A stretch of 64,000 nt of DNA from Pseudomonadales bacterium (lineage in GTDB: Bacteria > Pseudomonadota > Gammaproteobacteria > Pseudomonadales > Halieaceae), in contig JACKNU010000002.1 of the NCBI GenBank assembly GCA_024234675.1, forward strand, positions 248,001 to 312,000. The letters run 5' to 3'. Positions 42,912-51,511 of the stretch are shown here, piece after piece. A program made the translations under genes and the position numbers. Numbering within the stretch: position 1 is the stretch's first letter; every line of letters starts with the position of its first letter. Under the pieces are notes generated by a model. The model saw only the letters and a program-made list of their open reading frames with translations. It ran no database searches and was not told the DNA's origin.

Positions 42912-44060
42912 ATGAAGATTGAGCAATTGCTGGAACGAGTGGTACAGGACAAGGCATCCGACGGATTCATCTCCGCCGGAGCGCGGCCGAGCATCAAGGT
43001 CGACGGGGAGGTTCTGCCGATTTCCGAGACGCCGCTGACGGAAGAGGAGGCCCGGGAACTGGTGCTCTCGACCATGCGCGATGACCAGCAGAAAACGTTT
43101 CTCGAGCACAACGAGTGTAATTACGCCCTCAGCATCGACGGGGTGGGGCGTTTCCGCGCCAGCGCCTTCGTGCAGCGCGGCAAGTGCGGGCTGGTGGTGC
43201 GCCTGATCAACACCAGGATCCCCTCCATCGAGGAGCTGGGCCTGCCGCCCATCATCAATGAACTGGCGATGACCAAGCGCGGCCTGGTGATCTTTGTCGG
43301 CGCCACCGGTACCGGTAAATCCACCTCGCTGGCGGCCATGGTGGGGCATCGCAATCACAACAGCCACGGCCACATCATCAGCATAGAGGACCCCATCGAA
43401 TTCCTGCACGACCACGACAACTGTATCGTCACCCAGCGCGAGGTGGGTATGGATACCGAGTCTTTCGATGTAGCCCTGAAAAATACCCTGCGCCAGGCGC
43501 CGGACGTCATCATGATCGGTGAGGTGCGCTCCGCCGAGACCATGGCCCAGGCTCTGACCTTCGCGGAAACAGGCCACCTCTGTCTGTGCACGCTGCACGC
43601 CAACAACGCCAACCAGGCGCTGGATCGCATCCAGAGTTTCTTCCCGGCGGAGCTGCACAACCAGGTATGGATGGACCTGTCATTGAACCTCAAGGCGATG
43701 GTGGCGCAGCAGCTGCTGCCGCGCAAGGACCAGAAGGGGCGGGTGCCGGTGGTCGAGGTCCTGCTCAATACGCCGCTGGTGGCGGATTATATTCGCAAGG
43801 GCGAGGTTCACCTGATCAAGGACCTGATGGCGAAGTCCACGGAACTGGGTATGCAGACCCTGGACCAGTCTCTGGTGGCCGCCTACAAGGAAGACCTTAT
43901 CAGCCGGGAAGACGCCCTGCGCTACGCCGACAGCGCCAACGATGTGCGGCTGCAGATCAAGCTGTTCGATAAATCCCGGCCCGGCCGCAATCGCGCCCCC
44001 ACGGAAGAACTGGGCCTGGCCTATGACAAGGAAGATAGCGGTCGCTTTGTGCGCCGCTGA
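42912..44060 (+). CDS. pilU: PilT-dependent retraction ATPase PilU
   Basis: The accessory retraction ATPase that works with PilT. It has 382 residues, longer than PilT because of a C-terminal extension. Walker A is GATGTGKST, the Asp box SIEDPIEFLH, Walker B DVIMIGEVRS and the His box AETGHLCLCTLHA. The ATG at 42912 has AAAGGGAG about 7 bases upstream; the longer open frame into the intergenic gap is not family-like. The pilT-pilU order matches Pseudomonas. Confidence 0.96.
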   Translation: MKIEQLLERVVQDKASDGFISAGARPSIKVDGEVLPISETPLTEEEARELVLSTMRDDQQKTFLEHNECNYALSIDGVGRFRASAFVQRGKCGLVVRLINTRIPSIEELGLPPIINELAMTKRGLVIFVGATGTGKSTSLAAMVGHRNHNSHGHIISIEDPIEFLHDHDNCIVTQREVGMDTESFDVALKNTLRQAPDVIMIGEVRSAETMAQALTFAETGHLCLCTLHANNANQALDRIQSFFPAELHNQVWMDLSLNLKAMVAQQLLPRKDQKGRVPVVEVLLNTPLVADYIRKGEVHLIKDLMAKSTELGMQTLDQSLVAAYKEDLISREDALRYADSANDVRLQIKLFDKSRPGRNRAPTEELGLAYDKEDSGRFVRR

Positions 44061-44066
44061 GCGGGC

Positions 44067-44498
44067 TCAGGAGCGGGAGCGGTTCTCCAGCCAGGCGCGC
44101 AACACCAGCTCCGCTGCCTGACTGTCAATGGGCCGGCGCTTGAAATCGCCGCGGTGACCCTGCTCCCGGCTGATTTGCTTGGCCTCGAAACTGCTCAGGC
44201 GCTCATCGGCCATTTCTATCGGTAAGCCCAGCCTGCCGTGCAGGCGGCGGGCGAACTTGCGGGCCCTGGTGCTCAATTCGCTTTCGCTGCCGTCCATGTT
44301 GAGGGGATCCCCCACCAGCAGCAGGTCGGGCTGCCATTCACTCACGACCCTGTCCACCACCGACCAGTCGGGAACGCCCTCCTTGGCAGCTATGATCGCC
44401 AGCGGCTGGGTGGTGTCCAGAAGGCAGTTACCCACGGCCACGCCAATCTGGCGCAGGCCGAAATCAAATGCCAGTACGGTAGCGGGGCGGGGCTTCAA
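44067..44498 (-). CDS. yqgF: YqgF/RuvX Holliday junction resolvase-like protein
   Basis: A 143-residue RNase H-fold protein implicated in 16S rRNA 5' end processing, also annotated RuvX. LAFDFGLRQIGVAVGN at the N-terminus holds the first catalytic Asp, LLVGDPLNMDGSES is the central motif, and MADERLSSFEAKQ the third. The start is a TTG 10 bp after the yqgE stop, with no good ribosome site, so the exact start is less certain than the identity. It is convergent with pilU across 6 bp. Confidence 0.92.
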   Translation of the reverse strand: MKPRPATVLAFDFGLRQIGVAVGNCLLDTTQPLAIIAAKEGVPDWSVVDRVVSEWQPDLLLVGDPLNMDGSESELSTRARKFARRLHGRLGLPIEMADERLSSFEAKQISREQGHRGDFKRRPIDSQAAELVLRAWLENRSRS

Positions 44499-44508
44499 GA
44501 TAGTCCGG

Positions 44509-45099
44509 TCAGGCGTGTCCGGCCGCTGCCGAGATGAGGTTCATATCTATGCCCAGCAGGGCCGCGGCGGCACCCAGGCGCTGGTGAGGCGGGGTGTTGA
44601 AGATGATGTCGCCGTTTGCCGGCATGGTCAGCCAGCTGTTCTCCGCCAGTTCCTGCTCGAGCTGCCCCGCCGCCCAGCCCGCATAGCCCAGGGCGATGAG
44701 GTGCTCTTGCGGCCCCTCGTCATTGGCAATGGCGCGCAGGATGTCACAGGAGGTGGTGAGGGTGATCTCGTCGGTGACTCTCAGGCTGGCTTCCCAGCGG
44801 CGGGGACAGCGGCGGTGCAGTACGAAGCCGTGGTCGATCTGCACCGGGCCCCCGGCCATCACCGGCGATTTGGAAAAATCGCTGTGCGGAGCGATCTTCA
44901 GGTGCTCGAAAATCTCCTCCACGGACAGTTCCAGCGGCTGGTTGATGACGATACCCATGGCGCCACTTTCGCCGTGTTCGCAGATGTAAGTGACACTCTG
45001 GGAGAAGATACCTTCCGACAATCCGGGCATGGCGAGCAGGAAGTGGTCGCGCAGGCAATCACCGCTGCGCGTCGTGTTGACCGAGAATCGTCCTTGCAT
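44509..45099 (-). CDS. yqgE: YqgE/AlgH family protein (DUF179)
   Basis: A 196-residue DUF179 protein. LRDHFLLAMPGLSEGIFSQSVTYICEH and AMGIVINQPLELSVEEIF are diagnostic, as is ALGYAGWAAGQLEQELAENSWL in the C-terminal half. In Pseudomonas, AlgH was linked to alginate regulation, but the biochemical function is not established. Its pairing with yqgF is broadly conserved. Confidence 0.94.
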   Translation of the reverse strand: MQGRFSVNTTRSGDCLRDHFLLAMPGLSEGIFSQSVTYICEHGESGAMGIVINQPLELSVEEIFEHLKIAPHSDFSKSPVMAGGPVQIDHGFVLHRRCPRRWEASLRVTDEITLTTSCDILRAIANDEGPQEHLIALGYAGWAAGQLEQELAENSWLTMPANGDIIFNTPPHQRLGAAAALLGIDMNLISAAAGHA

Positions 45100-45164
45100 G
45101 GATTATCAGGCCTCCTTACAGACCAGGTTGCGGCCCCCGGGAGCCTCGAGAGACTAGGCAAATC

Positions 45165-46025
45165 CTATTGAGAGCTTAGCCGGTTTTCCTGGAATTGCCA
45201 TGTGCGGATGATCTCCAGCTGGTCGGTGGTAGCCCGCAGTTCCTCCGGGAAAGGCGCGTAGGGAGCGGCCATGCGCACGATCTTGATGGCCGCCTCGTCC
45301 AGCACGGCGTAACCGGACGAGGACAACACCCGGATGTCGGCGAGGCTGCCGTCGGAGCGGATACTCACCAGCAGGCGCAGGCTGCCGTACAGCCCGTAGC
45401 GCACCGACGCCTCCGGGTAGTAGCGATTGCCCACCGCCTCTACCCGCCGACGCCACTCCAGCAGGTAGGCCGCGTCGGCTGCCTGCCGGGTGGCCACCGA
45501 GGTGAGGCGGCGCACCCGCGGCATGCGGGCGTAGCTGCGGCTCTGTTCGTCCAGCTCTGCCTGCAGGCTCGCCAGTTCCCGGGCCAGCTGGTCGACCTCC
45601 GGGCTCACACCCGGCAGCGGCTGGGGCGAGGGCTCGGTGTCCCTGGACTCGACGGCCCGCTCCGCCGCCGCCGCGGTGGTCACCAGCTCCGTGCGTGGGG
45701 TATCGGGACTGGTCTCCGGCTGCAGTGGCGCCGGGGTCTCCGCCTGGTTGTCGCTGGCTACTGCTTCCTGCGGGCTGGTAATCTCGTCCTGGTCGGCCTG
45801 TTCCCCGCTGCCTTCCTGGTTCGCCTGGGCGATATGGCTGGCCTCTTCCGGGGTCTCGGAATTCGCGAAACTGGCCAGGGTCACCTCTACCTGCGGTGCG
45901 TAGGCGGGATCACCCCCCGGCTTGAAGGAGATACCCAGCAACAGGGCCAGGTGCACGGCGATAGCGAGCAGCACCGCGTTGCGCAGGCGATTGTGTTTGC
46001 CGTATCCCGCTTCCAGGTAGTACAT
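45165..46025 (-). CDS. tonB: TonB-like energy transducer
   Basis: A 286-residue protein with TonB architecture: a short cytoplasmic N-terminus, one TM helix near residues 18-34 (LLAIAVHLALLLGISF), a long acidic/proline-rich periplasmic spacer (about 45-165), and a C-terminal TonB domain (YLLEWRRRVEAVGNRYYPE through RTWQFQENRL). It couples inner-membrane energy to outer-membrane receptors, although paralogues at this locus in Pseudomonas (TonB3) are associated with pilus assembly. It lies between gshB and yqgE. ExbBD is not nearby. Confidence 0.88.
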   Translation of the reverse strand: MYYLEAGYGKHNRLRNAVLLAIAVHLALLLGISFKPGGDPAYAPQVEVTLASFANSETPEEASHIAQANQEGSGEQADQDEITSPQEAVASDNQAETPAPLQPETSPDTPRTELVTTAAAAERAVESRDTEPSPQPLPGVSPEVDQLARELASLQAELDEQSRSYARMPRVRRLTSVATRQAADAAYLLEWRRRVEAVGNRYYPEASVRYGLYGSLRLLVSIRSDGSLADIRVLSSSGYAVLDEAAIKIVRMAAPYAPFPEELRATTDQLEIIRTWQFQENRLSSQ

Positions 46026-46058
46026 CAGCTCGCTTCAGGCATGGGGCTCGTCGGGGCC

Positions 46059-47015
46059 TCAGCCTCGCTGTCGCAACTGCTGTTCAATGCAGTCCATCAG
46101 CTGGCCGCCGATATCGAGGTCGTAGCCCTTGTCGATCTCGCGGATGCAGGTGGGGCTGGTGACGTTTATCTCGGTGAGGTAATCGCCTATGACATCCAGG
46201 CCGACGAACAACAGGCCCTGTTCCCGCAAGCTGGGCCCCACCTGCGCGGCAATCCACTGATCCCGCTCCGACAGGGGCTGGGGCCGTCCCTCGCCGCCGG
46301 CCGCCAGGTTGCCGCGGCTCTCCCCGGCCAGGGGTACCCGCGCCAGGCAGTAGGGCACCGGCTCGCCGTCTATCATCAGGATGCGTTTGTCCCCCTCGCT
46401 GATTTCAGGTATGTAGCGCTGGGCCATGATGGTGCGGGTGCCGTGCAGGGTCAGCATCTCCAGGATGACGCTGAGGTTGGAATCCCCGGGTTTGACCCGG
46501 AAGATGGCGGAACCGCCCATGCCGTCCAGGGGCTTGAAGATCACGTCCCGGTGTTCCAGGTGAAAGGCCTTGAGGCGGCTCATGTCGGCGCTTACCAATA
46601 CGGGAGGGCAACACTGGGGAAAGCGGGTGGCGAAAATCTTCTCGTTGCAGTCCCGCAGGCTCTGGCAGCGGTTGACCACCAGGGCACCGCGACGCTCCGC
46701 CTCCTCCAGCATATAGGTCAGGTAGACATACTCATTGTCGAAGGGGGGGTCCTTGCGCATCAGAATCACGTCCAGGTCCGCCAGCTCCCGGTTGCGCGTG
46801 TGGTCCAGGTTGTACCAGCCCTCCGGGTCCCGGAACACCGTGAGCCGCGACATATTGGCGTGGGCGATACCCTGCTCCAGGTAGAGGTCCCGCGGTTCCA
46901 TGTAGTGCAGCTCCCAGTCTCTCGCCTGGGCCGCCCACAGCATTGCCAGCGTGCTGTCCTTCTTGTAATTGATGTCGGCGATAGGATCCATCACCACGCC
47001 CAGCTTTATCGTCAT
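46059..47015 (-). CDS. gshB: glutathione synthetase
   Basis: An ATP-grasp ligase that joins glycine to gamma-glutamylcysteine. The ATG at 47015 (GGTGAG upstream) gives 318 residues. KLGVVMDPIADINYKKDSTLAML at the N-terminus, VILMRKDPPFDNEYVY, KPLDGMGGSAIFR and the C-terminal LTEINVTSPTCIREID, which includes metal-binding residues, are all present. It is the first gene of gshB-tonB-yqgE-yqgF. Confidence 0.97.
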   Translation of the reverse strand: MTIKLGVVMDPIADINYKKDSTLAMLWAAQARDWELHYMEPRDLYLEQGIAHANMSRLTVFRDPEGWYNLDHTRNRELADLDVILMRKDPPFDNEYVYLTYMLEEAERRGALVVNRCQSLRDCNEKIFATRFPQCCPPVLVSADMSRLKAFHLEHRDVIFKPLDGMGGSAIFRVKPGDSNLSVILEMLTLHGTRTIMAQRYIPEISEGDKRILMIDGEPVPYCLARVPLAGESRGNLAAGGEGRPQPLSERDQWIAAQVGPSLREQGLLFVGLDVIGDYLTEINVTSPTCIREIDKGYDLDIGGQLMDCIEQQLRQRG

Positions 47016-47148
47016 TTGCTCACCGTTGCGGCACACTGTCGGTTGGTTAACTTACGCAAAGGTGGGGTAGGGTGCAAGCGCGCCCCGCCGTTGTCTGGCA
47101 GGCGCGCTTCAGCACGCCCCCCGGTATGGAATTGAACAGGAGCGACTA

Positions 47149-48441
47149 ATGAGTCTGGCCGGTATTTATTTATTCCTGGCGATTTTCAGCCTGTGCAGCA
47201 CTGTCTGCGCCATCATCCAGGCACGCAGGTTGTACTGGCTCGTGCCCCTGTACTTTTTCGCGGCCTGGCTGTGCGGAGAACTCGCCCTGATTCACCTGGG
47301 CTGGCAGGTGGTCCTCACCGCGCTGTTCGTGTTTGCGGGTGTGCTCGAGGAGCCGCTGGCGCAGGCGGGCCTGGGCGTTTTCGCGCTGGCCTGGCTGGGC
47401 CTGCTATACCTGCACTGCCAGGCCATGGACAGCGCCCACCACTTGCAGGCCGGCTTGCGGAGGGCCCTGGGCCAGGGGTATCGCGCGGCTATCCCCGCCT
47501 CCAGGCAGGCCGTGCTGACCGACGATATCCTCACCCGACACTGGTTGAAGCCTTTTCGCTTCAAGCGCCAGGGGGTGCGCCGTCACAGCCATATCAGCTA
47601 TGCCGATGCCGGCAAGCGCAACCTGCTGGATATCTACCACCCCCATACGCCGCGGGAAGGCGGTTTTCCGGTGCTGCTGCAGGTGCATGGCGGCGCCTGG
47701 ATGATAGGTGAGAAGGAGCAGCAGGCCCTGCCCCTGATGTATCACATGGCCCAGCGCGGCTGGCTGTGCGTGGCGATCAACTACCGCCTCAGCCCGCAGG
47801 TGGCCTTTCCCGCCCACATCATAGATGTCAAAAAAGCCATTGCCTGGATCAGGGAGCACATAGCCGAGTATGGTGGCAATCCGGATTTTATTGCCGTCAC
47901 CGGCGGTTCGGCCGGCGGTCACCTCAGTGCCCTGGCGGCGTTGACCCCCAACCGGGAAGAGTGGCAACCGGGCTTCGAGGACGCCGACACCCAGTTGCAG
48001 GCGGCCATCCCCTTCTACGGGGTATACGACTTCCTGGACCGGCACCTCATTCGCCCGGAGATGTCCATGGAGGGCATGGTTGCGGACCGGGTGATGCAGT
48101 GCACCCTGGAGGAGAACAGGGCCCTGTGGGAAACCGCCTCCCCGTTGCACCATGTTTCCGCCCAGGCGCCGCCCATGTTCGTTATCCATGGGACCCACGA
48201 CTCCCTGGCCTGGGTGGAGGAGGCGCGGGCATTCGTGTCGGCGCTGCAGGCGGTCGCCAGCAAACCGGTGGCCTACGCGGAGTTGCCCGGGGCCCAGCAC
48301 GCTTTCGAGATTTTCCACTCGGTGCGCACCGACCACACCATCAATGCGGTAGGCCATTTCCTCGAGTGGACACACGCCCAGTGGCAACAGGAACGGGGAG
48401 CGGTTGCCGCCTCCGCGCCGGCAGAGGCGGCCGGCGGGTAG
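47149..48441 (+). CDS. alpha/beta hydrolase with N-terminal membrane segments
   Basis: A 430-residue esterase/lipase-like protein. Residues 1-95 contain about three hydrophobic helices that should anchor it in the membrane. Residues 140-430 form an alpha/beta hydrolase of the HSL/carboxylesterase type, with the oxyanion HGGAW at 180-184, nucleophile Ser254 in GGSAGG, an Asp in HGTHDS and a His in AQHAFE. The substrate is unknown. In Pseudomonas the position after gshB is taken by the pilGHI-chp chemosensory genes; here this gene stands alone. Its stop abuts the rsmE stop with no gap. Confidence 0.85.
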   Translation: MSLAGIYLFLAIFSLCSTVCAIIQARRLYWLVPLYFFAAWLCGELALIHLGWQVVLTALFVFAGVLEEPLAQAGLGVFALAWLGLLYLHCQAMDSAHHLQAGLRRALGQGYRAAIPASRQAVLTDDILTRHWLKPFRFKRQGVRRHSHISYADAGKRNLLDIYHPHTPREGGFPVLLQVHGGAWMIGEKEQQALPLMYHMAQRGWLCVAINYRLSPQVAFPAHIIDVKKAIAWIREHIAEYGGNPDFIAVTGGSAGGHLSALAALTPNREEWQPGFEDADTQLQAAIPFYGVYDFLDRHLIRPEMSMEGMVADRVMQCTLEENRALWETASPLHHVSAQAPPMFVIHGTHDSLAWVEEARAFVSALQAVASKPVAYAELPGAQHAFEIFHSVRTDHTINAVGHFLEWTHAQWQQERGAVAASAPAEAAGG

Positions 48442-49182
48442 TCAGTGACCCGCCGGCTGCATATCGCCCCAGCGCGCCTGCAACAGGGAGATTGCCGCCA
48501 GCGGGGCGGTCTCCGTGCGCAGCACCCGCGGTCCCAGTTGCAGTGAGTGAAAGCCCGCTGTTGTCGCCGCCGCGATTTCAGCGGCGCTGAAGCCGCCCTC
48601 GGGCCCGACCAGCAGGGCGACACTGGCGGGGACCGCCGCCCCCGGGTCACTGCTGTCCGCCGCCGGGTCCAGCACCAGGCGGGCATCCGCCTCAACCCGC
48701 TGGCACCAGTCTGGCAGCGGCCGCAGCGGATGCACTACCGGCAACCGGTTGCGGCCGCACTGTTCACAGGCGCTGGTCGCGACCTGTTGCCAGTGGCGCA
48801 GCTTCTTTGCTTCCCGCTCCCCCTTGAGCCGGACTTCGGTGCGCTCGCTCAGCAGTGGCGTAATAGCGTGGACGCCCAGTTCGGTCGCCTTTTGTACCAC
48901 CCAGTCCATGCGGTCGCCGCGGGATATGGCGATGCCGAGGTGCAGCGCCAGGGGCGACTCGCGCTCTACCGGCTCGAACTCTCCGATGGTTACCGCCACT
49001 GCGTTTTTGCCCACCGCCTCCAGGGTGGCCGGGTACTGGCCGCCGGCGCCATTGAACAGGATGAGCGCGTCGCCCGCTCGCATGCGCAGCACCCTGGCGA
49101 TGTAGTGCGCCTGGCCGGGCTCCAGTTCGACTCGCGCGCCGGCCTGCAGCGCCTGGTCGGTGTGGATGCGGGGCAGACGCAT
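48442..49182 (-). CDS. rsmE: 16S rRNA (uracil(1498)-N(3))-methyltransferase
   Basis: A SPOUT-family enzyme that methylates U1498 of 16S rRNA. It has 246 residues, with an N-terminal PUA-like domain (YIARVLRMRAGDALILFNG), the SPOUT core GIAISRGDRMDWVVQKATELGV, the knot LLVGPEGGFSAAEIAAA and LQLGPRVLRTETAPLAAI. It is last in the methyl-cycle operon, 15 bp after metF, so it may be co-transcribed with SAM-recycling genes. Confidence 0.95.
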   Translation of the reverse strand: MRLPRIHTDQALQAGARVELEPGQAHYIARVLRMRAGDALILFNGAGGQYPATLEAVGKNAVAVTIGEFEPVERESPLALHLGIAISRGDRMDWVVQKATELGVHAITPLLSERTEVRLKGEREAKKLRHWQQVATSACEQCGRNRLPVVHPLRPLPDWCQRVEADARLVLDPAADSSDPGAAVPASVALLVGPEGGFSAAEIAAATTAGFHSLQLGPRVLRTETAPLAAISLLQARWGDMQPAGH

Positions 49183-49197
49183 GGAAAGTACCGGTGC

Positions 49198-50037
49198 CTA
49201 GAGGCCCAGGTTGCGGTAGATCTCCCGGGTGGGCTCCACCTGGTTCATGGTATAGAAGTGAATGCCCGGTGCGCCGCTGTCCAGCAGGGTCTGGCACAGC
49301 TGGGTGACGACCTCGATGCCGAACTTGAGGACGCTGTCCTGGTCCTTGCCGTAGCCCTCCACCCGCTGGCAGATCCAGCGCGGAATTTCCGCGCCGCAGT
49401 TGCGCGAGAAGCGCGCCAGGTTGGCGAAGTTGATGATGGGCATGATGCCGGCGTAGATGGGCTTGTCTATGCCGGCGGCACTGCACTGGTCCAGGAAATA
49501 GAAGTAGGCTTCCACGTTGAAAAAGTACTGGGTGATGGCGCTGTTGGCACCGGCATCCAGCTTGGCCTTCAGGAAGCCGATATCGCTGTCGTAGCTGTTC
49601 GCCTCCGGGTGGATCTCGGGGTAGGCGGCCACCTCGATCTCGAAGTGATCGCCCGTGCGCTCGCGGATAAAGGCGACCAGCTCGTTCGCGTACACCAACT
49701 GGGAGGCTCCCCCCATGCCCGAGGGCGTGTCGCCACGCAGGGCCACCAGGCGCTTGATGTCACGCTCCACGTAGGTGTCGATGAGAGCGCCCACCGCGTC
49801 CTCGTTGTCGCCGCCGAAACTCAGGTGCGGCGCCACGTCGATACCCTGTGAGCGCATGGCCGATACCACGTCGCAGGTGGTGTCCCGGGTGGTGCCGCCC
49901 GCGCCGTAGGTCACCGAGAAGAACTCGGGGTTGAGTTCGTTCAGGGCCGGGGTGGTGACCTCCAGCAGCTTCTCCCTGCCGTCCGCCGTTTTCGGCGGAA
50001 AGTACTCGAAGCTGATCCTGGGTTGCTTGCTGGGCAT
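49198..50037 (-). CDS. metF: methylenetetrahydrofolate reductase
   Basis: An FAD enzyme that makes 5-methyl-THF for methionine synthesis. It has 279 residues, with ISFEYFPPKTADGREKL at the N-terminus (catalytic Glu region), FFSVTYGAGGTTRD, and HLSFGGDNEDAV and VALRGDTPSGMG in the barrel. It follows ahcY by 16 bp. Together with metK and ahcY it covers methyl supply and SAM recycling. Confidence 0.96.
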   Translation of the reverse strand: MPSKQPRISFEYFPPKTADGREKLLEVTTPALNELNPEFFSVTYGAGGTTRDTTCDVVSAMRSQGIDVAPHLSFGGDNEDAVGALIDTYVERDIKRLVALRGDTPSGMGGASQLVYANELVAFIRERTGDHFEIEVAAYPEIHPEANSYDSDIGFLKAKLDAGANSAITQYFFNVEAYFYFLDQCSAAGIDKPIYAGIMPIINFANLARFSRNCGAEIPRWICQRVEGYGKDQDSVLKFGIEVVTQLCQTLLDSGAPGIHFYTMNQVEPTREIYRNLGL

Positions 50038-50053
50038 GGTCGCTCGGGTCCTC

Positions 50054-51445
50054 TCAGTACTTGTAGCTGTCGGGCTTGAAGGGCCCGTCCACGCTCACAT
50101 TGATGTACTCCGCCTGCTCCGGGGTGAGGCGGGTGAGCACGCCACCGAAGCCCGCGACCATATGGGCGGCCACTTCCTCGTCCAGCGATTTGGGCAGAAC
50201 TTCAACCGCGAGGGCAGCGCGCTTCATATTGGGCTCCAGGTCGGCGAAGCGCCGCTCGTACAGGTAGATCTGTGCCAGTACCTGGTTGGCGAAAGAGCCA
50301 TCCATGATGCGCGAGGGATGGCCGGTGGCGTTCCCCAGGTTTACCAGGCGTCCCTCGGACAGCAGGATCAGGTGATCGTTGCTGGCCTGGTCGCGGTAGA
50401 TCTTGTGCACCTGCGGCTTGATCTCTTCCCACTGCCAGTTGCGACGCATGAAGGCGGTGTCGATCTCGTTGTCGAAGTGACCGATGTTGCACACCACGGC
50501 ACCGTTTTTCAGCGCCTTGAGCATGTTGGCATCGCAGACGTTGAAGTTGCCGGTTGCGGTAACCAGCAGGTCGATGGTGCTCAGCAATGCGGCATCCACA
50601 CAGTCCTCGCTGCCGTCGTTGAGGCCATTCTTGTAGGGCGATACCAGTTCGAAACCGTCCATGCAGGCCTGCATGGCGCAGATGGGATCGACTTCGGTGA
50701 TTCGCACGATCATGCCTTCCTGGCGCAGGGACTGGGCGGAGCCCTTGCCCACGTCGCCGTAGCCGATCACCAGGGCTTTCTTGCCGGAAAGCAGGTGGTC
50801 GGTGCCGCGCTTGATGGCGTCGTTGAGGCTGTGGCGGCAGCCGTACTTGTTGTCGTTCTTGGATTTGGTGACCGAGTCGTTGACGTTGATCGCCGGCACT
50901 TTCAGGGTGCCCTGCTTGAGCATTTCCTGCAGGCGGTGGACGCCGGTAGTGGTCTCCTCGGTGACGCCGTGAATGCTGTCCAGCATCTCGGGATATTTCT
51001 CGTGCAGCATGCCGGTGAGGTCGCCGCCGTCGTCCAGCACCATATTGGCATCCCAGGGCTTGCCGTCCTTGAGGATGGTTTGCTCCAGACACCAGTCGTA
51101 CTCTTCCTCGGTTTCGCCTTTCCAGGCATAGACCGGGATGCCGGCGGCGGCGATGGCCGCGGCGGCGTGGTCCTGGGTGGAGAAGATGTTGCAGGAGGAC
51201 CAGCGCACTTCCGCGCCCAGTTCCACCAGGGTTTCGATGAGCACACCGGTCTGGATGGTCATGTGGATGCAACCCAGTATTTTCGCCCCGGACAGGGGTT
51301 TGCTGTCGCGGTATTTGGCGCGCATGGCCATCAGCGCCGGCATTTCGCCCTCGGCGATCTCGAGTTCCCTGCGGCCCCAGTCGGCCAGGGAGATGTCGGC
51401 TACCTTGTAGTCCTGCTTGGTGTCGAGTTTCTTCGCTGTGCTCAT
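50054..51445 (-). CDS. ahcY: adenosylhomocysteinase
   Basis: Hydrolyses S-adenosylhomocysteine to homocysteine and adenosine with bound NAD. It has 463 residues. CIHMTIQTGVLIETL, the NAD-binding VIGYGDVGKGSAQSL, VCNIGHFDNEIDTAF and the C-terminal DGPFKPDSYKY are diagnostic. It lies between metK (66 bp upstream) and metF. No SAH riboswitch was found before it, so regulation is more likely through the SahR-like protein that heads the operon. Confidence 0.98.
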   Translation of the reverse strand: MSTAKKLDTKQDYKVADISLADWGRRELEIAEGEMPALMAMRAKYRDSKPLSGAKILGCIHMTIQTGVLIETLVELGAEVRWSSCNIFSTQDHAAAAIAAAGIPVYAWKGETEEEYDWCLEQTILKDGKPWDANMVLDDGGDLTGMLHEKYPEMLDSIHGVTEETTTGVHRLQEMLKQGTLKVPAINVNDSVTKSKNDNKYGCRHSLNDAIKRGTDHLLSGKKALVIGYGDVGKGSAQSLRQEGMIVRITEVDPICAMQACMDGFELVSPYKNGLNDGSEDCVDAALLSTIDLLVTATGNFNVCDANMLKALKNGAVVCNIGHFDNEIDTAFMRRNWQWEEIKPQVHKIYRDQASNDHLILLSEGRLVNLGNATGHPSRIMDGSFANQVLAQIYLYERRFADLEPNMKRAALAVEVLPKSLDEEVAAHMVAGFGGVLTRLTPEQAEYINVSVDGPFKPDSYKY

Positions 51446-51511
51446 TGCATTTTCCTCGGGTCTGATTCGTTGGTTGTCAGTTTAAATCGGGTTTGTGTCA
51501 GGACTGTTGCG

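Noticed and set aside
45195..47135. 646-codon plus-strand open frame opposite tonB and gshB
   Set aside because: It crosses the gap between two genuine genes without any domain and is a shadow frame.
51446..51511. Possible SAH riboswitch before ahcY
   Set aside because: The 66-bp gap is too short and lacks the conserved pairing elements; regulation by the ArsR-type protein is a better explanation.
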